64,000 nucleotides of DNA from positions 186,001 to 250,000 of the forward strand of contig JBJOOR010000002.1 of NCBI GenBank assembly GCA_046051225.1. Reading direction: 5' to 3'. The number at the start of each line of letters is the position of its first letter. Position 1 is the first letter of the stretch. The stretch is from CAIODY01 sp046051225. GTDB taxonomy: Bacteria; Bacteroidota; Bacteroidia; Chitinophagales; CAIODY01. Positions 50,330 to 58,719 of this stretch are shown here, in pieces. Below the pieces are notes generated by a model. The model searched no databases, was not told the DNA's origin, and was given only the letters and a program-made list of their open reading frames with translations. The translations under genes were made by a program, and so were the position numbers.

Positions 50330-51817
50330 ATGTCAGAAAGAAAAATTCAATCCATCTTAATATCTGTATTTGATAAAACAGGATTAGAAACTATTTTATC
50401 ACAACTTAATCGTTTGCAAATAAAAATATATTCAACTGGTGGCACCTATGAATTTATTCGTAGCAAAGGGTTTGAAGCCATTGAAGTAGAAACGATAACA
50501 GGTTTTCCATCTATATTTGGTGGCAGAGTAAAAACATTGCACCCAGCCATTTTTGGTGGTATATTATCTCGTAGAAATAATGCGCAAGACAAAGATGAGT
50601 TGGAAAAATATGCCATTCCTACTATTGATTGTGTAATGGTTGATTTATATCCATTCGAAAAAACAGTGGCTTCAACAAGCGATGAGGATACTATTATTGA
50701 AAAAATTGATATTGGTGGAATTTCATTAATACGAGCTGCTGCAAAAAATTATAATGATGTAGTTATTATTCCATCTCAAAATCATTATTCGGTTTTAGAA
50801 GGTATTTTAACTGCTCAAAATGGCGTTACTAATTTAGATGTACGCAAACATTTAGCTAAAGAAGCATTTGGCGTTACATCACATTATGATACTGCTATTC
50901 ACAATTGGTTTAACCCTGGCGAAGTATTGCGATATGGCGAAAATCCTCATCAAAAAGGAATTTTTAAAGGAAATTTGAACGAATTATTTGAGCAATTAAA
51001 TGGTAAAGAAATTAGCTACAATAATTTATTAGATATTGATGCTGCAATGAGTTTAATTGTTGAATTTAGCAAACCAACTGTTGCTATTTTAAAACATAAT
51101 AATGCTTGCGGTTGTGCTTCGGCTGATGATATTTGTACAGCATGGGTAAAAGCATTAGCAGGCGACCCTGTAGCTGCTTTTGGCGGTGTGGTAATCAGCA
51201 ACGGGCATATTGATGTACAAACTGCTGAAGAAATTAATAAAATTTTTATTGAAGTAATAATTGCACCAAGCTACGATGCTGCTGCATTACAAGTTTTGAA
51301 AGAAAAAAAGAACAGAATTATTTTACAACAAAAAACATTTTATACACCACAGCTTAACCAAAGCAGAACTATATTGAATGGTCAATTAAATCAAGATTAT
51401 AACAGCCGAATAATTACTGAAGCTGATTTTACTTATTGCACCAATACTAAACCAAATAGCAATGAAATAAATGATTTGATATTTGCCAATATTATCAACA
51501 AGCATTTAAAATCAAACGCTATTACATTAGCTAAAAATGAACAATTAATTGGCAGTGGTTGTGGTCAAACCAGCCGCATTGATGCCTTAAAAGGCGCTGT
51601 TGAAAAAGCTAAAAATTTTGGTTTTGATTTAAAAGGTGCCGTAATGGCAAGCGATGCATTTTTTCCATTTCCTGATTGTGTTGAAGTGGCACATAAAGCT
51701 GGCGTTACAGCCGTTATTCAACCAGGTGGTTCAATAAAAGATAAAGATAGCGTTGAGTATTGCAACAATAATAATATGGCTATGGTAATGACAGGAATCA
51801 GGCATTTTAAACATTAA
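50330..51817 (+). CDS. purH: Bifunctional AICAR transformylase / IMP cyclohydrolase
   Basis: The 495-residue enzyme does the last two steps of IMP synthesis. The N-terminal IMP cyclohydrolase domain (MGS-like, about 1-195) shows LISVFDKTGLE, YSTGGTYEFIRSKG and GGRVKTLHPAIFGGIL. The C-terminal transformylase domain includes LRYGENPHQKG, AILKHNNACGCASADD, DPVAAFGGVVIS, GSGCGQTSRIDALKGA and the ending MAMVMTGIRHF. The length is slightly short for the family but no motif is missing. A hairpin lies downstream. Confidence 0.97.
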   Translation: MSERKIQSILISVFDKTGLETILSQLNRLQIKIYSTGGTYEFIRSKGFEAIEVETITGFPSIFGGRVKTLHPAIFGGILSRRNNAQDKDELEKYAIPTIDCVMVDLYPFEKTVASTSDEDTIIEKIDIGGISLIRAAAKNYNDVVIIPSQNHYSVLEGILTAQNGVTNLDVRKHLAKEAFGVTSHYDTAIHNWFNPGEVLRYGENPHQKGIFKGNLNELFEQLNGKEISYNNLLDIDAAMSLIVEFSKPTVAILKHNNACGCASADDICTAWVKALAGDPVAAFGGVVISNGHIDVQTAEEINKIFIEVIIAPSYDAAALQVLKEKKNRIILQQKTFYTPQLNQSRTILNGQLNQDYNSRIITEADFTYCTNTKPNSNEINDLIFANIINKHLKSNAITLAKNEQLIGSGCGQTSRIDALKGAVEKAKNFGFDLKGAVMASDAFFPFPDCVEVAHKAGVTAVIQPGGSIKDKDSVEYCNNNNMAMVMTGIRHFKH

Positions 51818-51835
51818 AAAATAAATTATTAACTA

Positions 51836-51864
51836 TTGCTAATTTGAATTTTAGCTATATCTTT
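51836..51864 (+). promoter_or_regulatory. Promoter-like TTG-N18-TATCTTTG after purH
   Basis: TTG (51836-51838) and TATCTTTG (51857-51864) have consensus form and spacing but no gene follows; a structured stretch ending in a terminator-like hairpin does. Confidence 0.4.
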
Positions 51865-51869
51865 GACCT

Positions 51870-51943
51870 AATTTTTCATAGGAGTTTACAAGGGTTAAAA
51901 GCCATCAGAGTTATGGGAGTTCTCTGGTGGCTTCCTTGTTTTT
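51870..51943 (+). ncRNA. Candidate ~75-nt small RNA
   Basis: Between purH and the photolyase gene, a consensus promoter is followed about six bases later by a stretch ending in a stable hairpin and T-run. The stem is AAGCCATCAGAG/CTCTGGTGGCTT, extended by CAAGG/CCTTG across a bulge. No open frame fits. It may equally be just the shared terminator of the two convergent genes. Confidence 0.35.
51899..51943. terminator. Hairpin terminator between purH and phrB
   Basis: 12-bp stem (51899-51910 with 51922-51933, one T-G pair), followed on the plus strand by CCTTGTTTTTA and on the minus strand by a short T-run, so it can serve both convergent genes. Confidence 0.75.
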
Positions 51944-51979
51944 ATACCTTTCTAGAGTTATTAGTTCATCATACAATAC

Positions 51980-53278
51980 TTATGCTTTCAATGTTTCGGC
52001 ATAAACCTTTAACACTCTCTCTCTGGCAAATTTGTGTTCAACAATGGGTTTTGGATAATCAAACGAATTTAATTCGGGCAACCATCTATTAATGTATTTT
52101 AAATCTTTATCAAATCTTTCGGTTTGTAAAGCAGGATTAAACACTCTGAAATAGGGCGCTGCATCTACACCGCAGCCTGCAGCCCATTGCCATCCACCAT
52201 TATTGCTACTTAATTCAAAATCTAATAATTTTTTTGCAAAATAGGCTTCGCCCCAGCGCCAATCAATTAATAAATGTTTAGTTAAAAAACTTGCTACAAT
52301 CATTCGTACACGATTATGCATAAAGCCAGTTTTATTCAATTCGTTCATTCCTGCATCTACAATTGGGTAACCAGTTTTACCATTGCACCAAGCATCAAAT
52401 TCGGCTTCATTATTTCGCCATTTAATATGATTATATTCTTTTTTGAAACATGAATTTGCAACGTGAGGAAAATGCCACATTATTGTCATATAAAATTCTC
52501 TCCATATTAATTCATTCAAATATTTTTCATTTACTGATTTCGAATATCTAGCTAACTCACGAATACTAATGGTACCAAATCGTAAATGCAAACTCAATCT
52601 CGAAATACCTTCTATTGCTGGGTAATCTCTGGTGTTATGGTAATTGGAAATTATTTTTTCAGGTAATTTTGATGGTGGGAATTCAAATGGCTGAAATGCG
52701 AAATTCATTTCATTTTTGTTGATTATTTTTTCGGGATTTAATTTTGCGAAATTCGAAAAATACTTTTCGGTAGGATAAGATTTTAAGTAAAAATCAGTTA
52801 ATGCTGCTTTCCATTTTTTGCTAAAAGGAGTGAACACAGTATAAGGCTTTCCATCATCTTTTAATACTTCGTTTTTTTCGAAAATTACTTGGTCTTTGAA
52901 AGTATGAAATGAAATATTTTTCGATTCTAAAAATGATTTAATTTCAGTATCACGGTTGATTGCATAAGGCTCGTAATCATGATTAGTAAATACTTTTTCT
53001 ATTTCAAATTCTGAAATTATTTTTTCAAATACTTGTTGCGGCGTATCGTAAAATATTTTTATATCCGAATTTATTTTTTGCAATTCCGATTTAATATTTT
53101 CGATAGTTTGATAAATAAATTGTACACGTTTATCGCTTCTATCTTCCAATTCATTTAAAATATTTTTATCGAAAATAAAAATGGGAATAACCGTCAAACC
53201 ACTTTTCAGCGCATGATACAAAGCTGCATTATCATTTAATCGCAAATCTCTTCTGAACCAAAAAATTGAATATTTCAT
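51980..53278 (-). CDS. phrB: Deoxyribodipyrimidine photolyase (class I, cryptochrome/photolyase family)
   Basis: A 432-residue flavoprotein that uses blue light to split pyrimidine dimers. The N-terminal alpha/beta antenna domain opens IFWFRRDLRLNDNAALYHAL. The FAD-binding helical domain includes YPAIEGISRLSLHLRFGTIS, LNELIWREFYMTIMWHFP, GKTGYPIVDAGMNEL, GFMHNRVRMIVASFLTKHLL, DWRWGEAYFAKKLLDFELSS and NNGGWQWAAGCGVDAAPYFR. The last block is closer to CPD photolyases than to signalling cryptochromes. Length is typical. Single gene, convergent with purH. Confidence 0.95.
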   Translation of the reverse strand: MKYSIFWFRRDLRLNDNAALYHALKSGLTVIPIFIFDKNILNELEDRSDKRVQFIYQTIENIKSELQKINSDIKIFYDTPQQVFEKIISEFEIEKVFTNHDYEPYAINRDTEIKSFLESKNISFHTFKDQVIFEKNEVLKDDGKPYTVFTPFSKKWKAALTDFYLKSYPTEKYFSNFAKLNPEKIINKNEMNFAFQPFEFPPSKLPEKIISNYHNTRDYPAIEGISRLSLHLRFGTISIRELARYSKSVNEKYLNELIWREFYMTIMWHFPHVANSCFKKEYNHIKWRNNEAEFDAWCNGKTGYPIVDAGMNELNKTGFMHNRVRMIVASFLTKHLLIDWRWGEAYFAKKLLDFELSSNNGGWQWAAGCGVDAAPYFRVFNPALQTERFDKDLKYINRWLPELNSFDYPKPIVEHKFARERVLKVYAETLKA

Positions 53279-53363
53279 ACATCATAAAACAAACGCTATT
53301 ACATATTGTTTAAGTTTAGATTTTATTACACACTTAGTTTATTTAGCATTAAAATTAGAATCA

Positions 53364-53371
53364 TACATTTG
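53364..53371 (+). promoter_or_regulatory. -7 promoter box TACATTTG of the RND operon
   Basis: Matches TAnnTTTG, 14 bases before the adaptor ATG. Confidence 0.5.
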
Positions 53372-53385
53372 CTTAAACTTTAATT

Positions 53386-54441
53386 ATGTCAAAATTCGGT
53401 TGGTTTATTATTGGATTAGTTTTGCTCATCGCATCCATCATTGTTTACAATAAGGTTTTACATCCTAAAAATCCTTCGCCTACGGGCAATGGCGCTAATA
53501 AAAATGCGCCTATAGGTGTAAATGTTTTTATTGTAACTGCACAAAGTTTAGATAATGATATTGTGGCTTCAGGCTCTTTATTGGCTTATGATGAAGTGGA
53601 ATTGCATAGCGAAATTTCGGGCAAAATTATTAGCCTAAATATTAACGAAGGTACGAATGTTAAAAAAGGCGATTTGCTGGTAAAATTGTTTGATGCCGAT
53701 TTGCAAGCGCAATTAAAAAAATTGCAAGCCCAAAAAGAAACAGCCGATAAAAATGAACAACGCCTAAAACAATTATTAAACATTAAAGGTGTGGGCGAAC
53801 AAGAATACGATAATGCCATTACACAACAAAAAACATTGCAAGCTGATATTGATAACATGAATGCAATGATTGCTAAAACAGAAATACATGCCCCATTTAA
53901 TGGTGCAATTGGTTTGAAAAATGTGAGTAATGGCGCATATCTTACGCCATCTGTTTCTATTGCATCTTTACAAAATATAAGTCAGTTAAAACTTGATTTT
54001 ACTATTCCTGAAAAGTATGGTTCGGTAATTAAAAATGGCGATGTGCTTCAATTTAAAATTGATGGCAACAATGAAACATTTACTGCAAAAACGTATGCCA
54101 TCGAACATAAAATTGATGCCGAAACCAGAAGTATAAAAGCAAGGGCATTGGTTCAAAATACTTCATCGGCGCTTATTCCTGGCGCATTTGCAAAAATAGA
54201 TGTGGGATTAAAAAAGATTGATAATGCTTTATTAATTCCTACACAATGTATTATTCCCGATGCCAGATTTAAAAAAGTAGCGATTGTGAAAAATGGAAAA
54301 GCTGAATTTAAAAAAGTAGAAACAGGTGTTAGAAATGAAGCGATGATTCAAATTACAAATGGTTTAGAAATTGGCGATACAGTTGTTACTTCAGGGTTAT
54401 TATATGTAAAGCCAAATTCAGTTTTGAAGATAAAAAAATAG
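53386..54441 (+). CDS. RND efflux periplasmic adaptor subunit (HlyD/AcrA family)
   Basis: A 351-residue membrane fusion protein. An N-terminal helix (FGWFIIGLVLLIASIIVY) anchors it in the inner membrane. The lipoyl half-motifs flank a coiled-coil hairpin (about 75-165: ISGKIISLNINEGTNVKKGD, LQAQLKKLQAQKETADKNEQ, AKTEIHAPFNGAIG). A beta-barrel (LKLDFTIPEKYGSVIKNGD) and a membrane-proximal domain (ALLIPTQCIIPDARFKKVAI) complete it. It is the first gene of an operon with the RND pump and a TolC-like channel. Cargo unknown. Confidence 0.93.
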   Translation: MSKFGWFIIGLVLLIASIIVYNKVLHPKNPSPTGNGANKNAPIGVNVFIVTAQSLDNDIVASGSLLAYDEVELHSEISGKIISLNINEGTNVKKGDLLVKLFDADLQAQLKKLQAQKETADKNEQRLKQLLNIKGVGEQEYDNAITQQKTLQADIDNMNAMIAKTEIHAPFNGAIGLKNVSNGAYLTPSVSIASLQNISQLKLDFTIPEKYGSVIKNGDVLQFKIDGNNETFTAKTYAIEHKIDAETRSIKARALVQNTSSALIPGAFAKIDVGLKKIDNALLIPTQCIIPDARFKKVAIVKNGKAEFKKVETGVRNEAMIQITNGLEIGDTVVTSGLLYVKPNSVLKIKK

Positions 54442-54474
54442 CCACGAAGACACTAAAGCTCGAAGAAATAAATC

Positions 54475-55152
54475 ATGAAGAAAATTTACTTACTTCTTTT
54501 ACTGTTGATTCCAATGTTGTTTTCTTTCAAAGAACAGCAAAAGAAAAAATTTAGAATTCGTTTCAAAAATCCAAAAGAAATTGAAGTCTTTTGGAGTCCG
54601 ATTGACCAGAAATTTGTTCTTACGAAAGGAATGAATATTGTTGATTTTGGCGCAGGTGAACCTTCTTTAGCATTTTATCTTTTGAATAAATACGACAGCA
54701 TAAATGTTGTAACTCAAGACATTGACACGACTTACATTAGCGATTACAAAATTGATTCGGTAAAAAGATTTTACGGGAAATTTGATAAGAAATTTTTGAA
54801 AATGAAAATCCCATTTGTGATGGGAAATGAAACATCAACCAACTTACCAAAGAATAAATTTGACGCAGTTATTTTGACAGCCGTACATCATGAGTTAGTT
54901 TATAAAGATGCTACAATAAAAGATTTGCATGAAGCACTTAAAGCCGATGGAAGATTATATGTTTCAGAATTAGTTGCTCACCGAAAAATAAAAAGACCCG
55001 AATGCGATAATTATTTTTCGATTGAAAGTGAATTAGTGGCTGACTATGAAACCAGAGATTTTGTTTTAGAGAAAAAAATAGTCAATGAAATTTATCACAA
55101 AGGCAAAAAAAATAAAACAGAAAATGCTTGTTTCATTTTTAAGAAAAAATAG
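54475..55152 (+). CDS. Class I methyltransferase-fold protein with N-terminal signal/anchor
   Basis: The 225-residue protein has a Rossmann SAM-methyltransferase core: motif I MNIVDFGAGEPSLAFYL (about 54-70), acidic loop VVTQDID, and motif IV-like FDAVILTAVHHEL. A LHEALKADGRLYVSELVAH strand follows. It starts with MKKIYLLLLLLIPMLFSFKE, which looks like a signal peptide or membrane anchor, unusual for an enzyme that needs cytoplasmic SAM. It sits between the adaptor and the pump gene of an RND operon, 33 bases after the adaptor. A fragment of the 'cacgaag' repeat lies in that gap, suggesting insertion. It may modify the transported compound, or it may no longer methylate; both are guesses. Confidence 0.8.
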   Translation: MKKIYLLLLLLIPMLFSFKEQQKKKFRIRFKNPKEIEVFWSPIDQKFVLTKGMNIVDFGAGEPSLAFYLLNKYDSINVVTQDIDTTYISDYKIDSVKRFYGKFDKKFLKMKIPFVMGNETSTNLPKNKFDAVILTAVHHELVYKDATIKDLHEALKADGRLYVSELVAHRKIKRPECDNYFSIESELVADYETRDFVLEKKIVNEIYHKGKKNKTENACFIFKKK

Positions 55153-55196
55153 AAAATTAAATCGTCAATCAACAAATCATCAATCATAAATAATTA

Positions 55197-58100
55197 ATGA
55201 GCATTTCTTCTTTAAGTTTAAAACGACCAGTGTTTGCAATAGTTTGCAGCATTATCATTGTGTTGTTTGGTTTGATTGGATTAAATTTTTTGGGCGTAAG
55301 AGAATACCCAAGTATTGACCCACCAACCATTACCGTAATGACAAATTACCGTGGTGCAAATGCTGATGTAATTGAATCGCAGATTACCGAACCATTAGAA
55401 AAAGCAATTAATAGTATTGAAGGAATTAGAACCATTTCATCAGCCAGTAATCAAGGCTCAAGTGTTATTACTGTTGAGTTTAATGTGGGGCATGAGTTAG
55501 AAGCTGCTGCCAATGATGTAAGAGATAAAGTATCGCAAGCTACCAGAACATTGCCACAGGATATAGATGCACCGCCAGTTGTATCAAAGGCTGATGCAAA
55601 TAGCGATGCTATTATTTCGATGACGATTAAAAGTGATTCACGAAATATTTTGGAATTAGATGATTATGCCGAAAATGTTTTGTTGGATAGATTGCAAACA
55701 ATTCCTGGGGTTAGTAATGTTCAAATTTGGGGGCAACAACGTTATGCCATGCGATTGTGGATTGACCCATCAAAATTAGCATCGCATCAACTTACTTTTA
55801 CCGATGTTGAAACCGCATTGAATAATGAAAATATTGAATTGCCTGCTGGTAAAATTTATGGCAATACTACCGAACTTACTGTTAAAACTTTTGGCAGATT
55901 AACTACCGAAGACGACTTCAATAATTTAATTATTAAATCATCAGCCAATGCTGTAATAAGGTTTAAAGACATTGGTAATGCTGTACTTGGACCCGAAAGC
56001 GAACAAACAATTTTAAAAGAATCGGGTGTGCCGATGATTGCTTTATCTATCATTCCGCAACCTGGTACAAACTATTTAGATATTGCAAAAGAATTTTATA
56101 AACGCTACGAACAATTTCAAAAAGATAAACCTGCTGATATTGAATTTAATTTATCGTTAGATAATACAAGATATGTAAAGCGTTCGTTAGAAGAAGTGGT
56201 AGAAACTTTACTCATTGCATTCATTTTGGTTATTATCATCATTTATTTATTTTTTCGAAATTGGATGATTGCTATTCGTCCATTAATTGATATTCCTGTT
56301 TCGTTAATTGGTTCGTTTTTTATCATGTATATTTTTGGATTTAGTATAAATATTTTAACGCTGTTAGCCATAGTGTTGGCAACGGGTTTGGTGGTAGATG
56401 ATGGCATTGTAGTAACCGAAAATATTTTCAAAAAATTAGAACAAGGATTAAACAAATATCAAGCGGCAGAAGAAGGTAGCAACGAAATTTTCTTTGCCGT
56501 AATTGCCACATCAATCACATTGGCAATTGTGTTTTTACCCATCATTTTTTTACAAGGATTTGTAGGCAGATTGTTTCGTGAATTTGGAATTGTATTGGCA
56601 GGTTCGGTTTTAATTTCTGCATTTGTATCGCTTACATTAACGCCTGTTTTAAATGTATTATTAACCACCAAAAATTCATCGCATGGTTGGTTTTATCATA
56701 AAACCGAACCCTTCTTTGTTTGGTTAGATAATAGCTACAGAAATTTATTAGAAAAATTTATGAAACGCAGATGGGTTGCTATTCCTATCGTTGGCGTTTG
56801 TATTGGATTGATTGTACTATTTATGATGTTATTGCAATCAGAATTAGCACCATTAGAAGATAGAAGTTTGTTTAGATTAAGTGTGCTTACACCCGAAGGA
56901 ACTTCATTTGATGCCATGAGTACTTACATGGATAAAATTGGAACATTTGTGGTTGATTCTATTCCCGAAAAAAATGTAGCTACAACAATTGTTGCCCCTG
57001 GTTTTGTGGGCAGTGGTGCAGTTAATACGGGTATGACAAGAGTAATGTTGGTTGACCCCGATAAACGAAACAGAAGCCAACAAGAAATAATAAATATGGT
57101 AAATAAAAATCTTCCAAAATTTAATGAAGGAAGAATTTTTGCTATTCAAGAACAAACTATTTCGGTGGGTGTGGCAGCCCGAACTTCATTACCAGTGCAA
57201 TTTGTAATTCAGAATATTGATTTTGATAAAATAAAATCTGGTGTTCCTAAATTTTTAGAAGAAGCCAACAAGAGCAAAGTTTTTTTAGGTGTTGATGCAA
57301 ATTTAAAATTCAACAAACCTGAATTACAAATTAGTATTGATAGATTAAAAGCAGCAGACTTAGGTGTTTCGGTAAAAGATATTTCAAAAACTTTGCAGTT
57401 GGCATTAAGCGCTGGCAGAATTGGATATTTTATTATGCATGGCAAACAATACCAAGTAATTGCTCAAGTGGATAGAGATAATAGAGATAAACCTGTTGAT
57501 TTAGCATCGTATTATGTAAGAAATAAAAATGGCGAATTAATTCAATTGGATAATTTGGTGCAAATGCAAGAAGAAAGTAGTCCGCCTCAATTGTATCATT
57601 TTAATAGATATAAATCGGCTACAATATCTGCTGCATTAGCGCCTGGAAAAACAATTGGCGATGGCATTATTGAAATGAATAGAATTGCTAAAAAAACTTT
57701 AGACCCATCTTTCAATACTTCATTGAATGGTGCTTCTAGAGATTTTGCCGAAAGTTCATCTAACACCACATTTGCATTGGTTGTGGCATTGCTGTTAATT
57801 TTTTTAGTATTGGCTGCACAATTTGAAAGTTTTATCGACCCATTAATTATTATGCTTACTGTGCCATTAGCTTTTGCTGGTGCATTTTTGAGCTTATGGA
57901 TGTTTAATCAAACATTAAATATTTTTTCGCAGATAGGTATTATTATGTTGATAGGATTGGTAACCAAAAATGGAATTTTGATTGTAGAATTTGCGAATCA
58001 AAAAAGAGAAAGTGGCGAAGCAAAAATAAATGCTGTAATTGATGCAGCAGCATTAAGATTAAGACCTATTTTAATGACAACTTTAGCCACAGCATTAGGC

Positions 58101-58262
58101 GCAGTGCCTATTGCATTAGCATTGGGAAGTGGTGCTCAAAGCCGCATTCCATTAGGAATAGTAATTATTGGAGGGTTGATGTTTGCGTTAATTTTAACTT
58201 TATTTGTAATACCTGCTATGTATTCATTTATGAGTAGGGCAAGAAAGAAAAAAGAAAATTAA
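55197..58262 (+). CDS. RND efflux pump, inner-membrane transporter (AcrB/HAE1 type)
   Basis: A 1021-residue proton-driven exporter with 12 membrane helices in two halves and two large periplasmic loops. Signatures: SLKRPVFAIVCSIIIVLFGL at the N-terminus, GVREYPSIDPPTITVMTNYR, the helix 4 proton-relay pair in LATGLVVDDGIVVTENIF, and FESFIDPLIIMLTVPLAFAG and MLIGLVTKNGILIVEFANQ in the second half. Length is normal for drug or dye exporters. With the adaptor upstream and the TolC-like protein downstream it makes a full tripartite pump. Confidence 0.96.
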   Translation: MSISSLSLKRPVFAIVCSIIIVLFGLIGLNFLGVREYPSIDPPTITVMTNYRGANADVIESQITEPLEKAINSIEGIRTISSASNQGSSVITVEFNVGHELEAAANDVRDKVSQATRTLPQDIDAPPVVSKADANSDAIISMTIKSDSRNILELDDYAENVLLDRLQTIPGVSNVQIWGQQRYAMRLWIDPSKLASHQLTFTDVETALNNENIELPAGKIYGNTTELTVKTFGRLTTEDDFNNLIIKSSANAVIRFKDIGNAVLGPESEQTILKESGVPMIALSIIPQPGTNYLDIAKEFYKRYEQFQKDKPADIEFNLSLDNTRYVKRSLEEVVETLLIAFILVIIIIYLFFRNWMIAIRPLIDIPVSLIGSFFIMYIFGFSINILTLLAIVLATGLVVDDGIVVTENIFKKLEQGLNKYQAAEEGSNEIFFAVIATSITLAIVFLPIIFLQGFVGRLFREFGIVLAGSVLISAFVSLTLTPVLNVLLTTKNSSHGWFYHKTEPFFVWLDNSYRNLLEKFMKRRWVAIPIVGVCIGLIVLFMMLLQSELAPLEDRSLFRLSVLTPEGTSFDAMSTYMDKIGTFVVDSIPEKNVATTIVAPGFVGSGAVNTGMTRVMLVDPDKRNRSQQEIINMVNKNLPKFNEGRIFAIQEQTISVGVAARTSLPVQFVIQNIDFDKIKSGVPKFLEEANKSKVFLGVDANLKFNKPELQISIDRLKAADLGVSVKDISKTLQLALSAGRIGYFIMHGKQYQVIAQVDRDNRDKPVDLASYYVRNKNGELIQLDNLVQMQEESSPPQLYHFNRYKSATISAALAPGKTIGDGIIEMNRIAKKTLDPSFNTSLNGASRDFAESSSNTTFALVVALLLIFLVLAAQFESFIDPLIIMLTVPLAFAGAFLSLWMFNQTLNIFSQIGIIMLIGLVTKNGILIVEFANQKRESGEAKINAVIDAAALRLRPILMTTLATALGAVPIALALGSGAQSRIPLGIVIIGGLMFALILTLFVIPAMYSFMSRARKKKEN

Positions 58263-58263
58263 C

Positions 58264-58704
58264 TGCAAAGTTCGCAAAGTGAAACGCAAAGAAAAATGAC
58301 AGAAAACGAAATATCAAATAAAATAATAGGTGCTGCTATTGCTGTGCATACAGCATTAGGTACTGGTTTGTTGGAAAATGCATACAAAGAATGTTTGTTT
58401 TATAAATTAAAACAGATGAATCTTTTAGTAGAAAAAGAAAAGCAAATGCCTTTAGTTTCTGAAGAAGTGAAATTATAATGTGGTTATCGCATTGATTTAT
58501 TGGTTGAACAAAAAGTTGTAGTTGAATTAAAAAGCGTTGAAGCATTAAATGATGTGCATTTGGCTCAAACACTAACTTATTTAAAATTGGGAAATTACAA
58601 ATTAGGATTATTAATAAATTTCAATGTTTTTAAACTTAAAGATGGAATAAAAAGAGTGGCAAATGGCTTATAATCTTTGCGGAAATTCTTTGTGTTCTTT
58701 GCGG
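58264..58704. repeat. Inverted repeats flanking the GxxExxY gene
   Basis: Left, 58264-58291: three CAAAG units (GCAAAG, CGCAAAG, CGCAAAG). Right, 58674-58704: the same pattern in reverse complement (CTTTGCG, CTTTGTG, CTTTGCG). The two arms bracket the broken gene exactly, as in a mobile cassette. Confidence 0.55.
58296..58673 (+). pseudogene. GxxExxY protein gene broken by one in-frame stop
   Basis: The frame begins MTENEISNKIIGAAIAVHTA, contains GLLENAYKECL (the GxxExxY motif), and reaches EEVKL followed by TAA at codon 61. The same frame then continues without another stop as CGYRIDLLVEQKVVVELKSV … RVANGL and ends at 58671-58673. The second part holds the RIDLLV…VELKSVE core of this PD-(D/E)XK-like family. 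The family normally has Glu where the TAA stands (GAA to TAA is one change). Total 125 codons, the normal length. A sequencing error or a real nonsense mutation would look the same. Confidence 0.85.
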
Positions 58705-58719
58705 TAAAATAAAAAAATC

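Noticed and set aside
51844..52092. 82-codon plus-strand frame after purH
   Set aside because: Its second half is antisense to the conserved C-terminus of photolyase and its first half covers the hairpin; no coding character.
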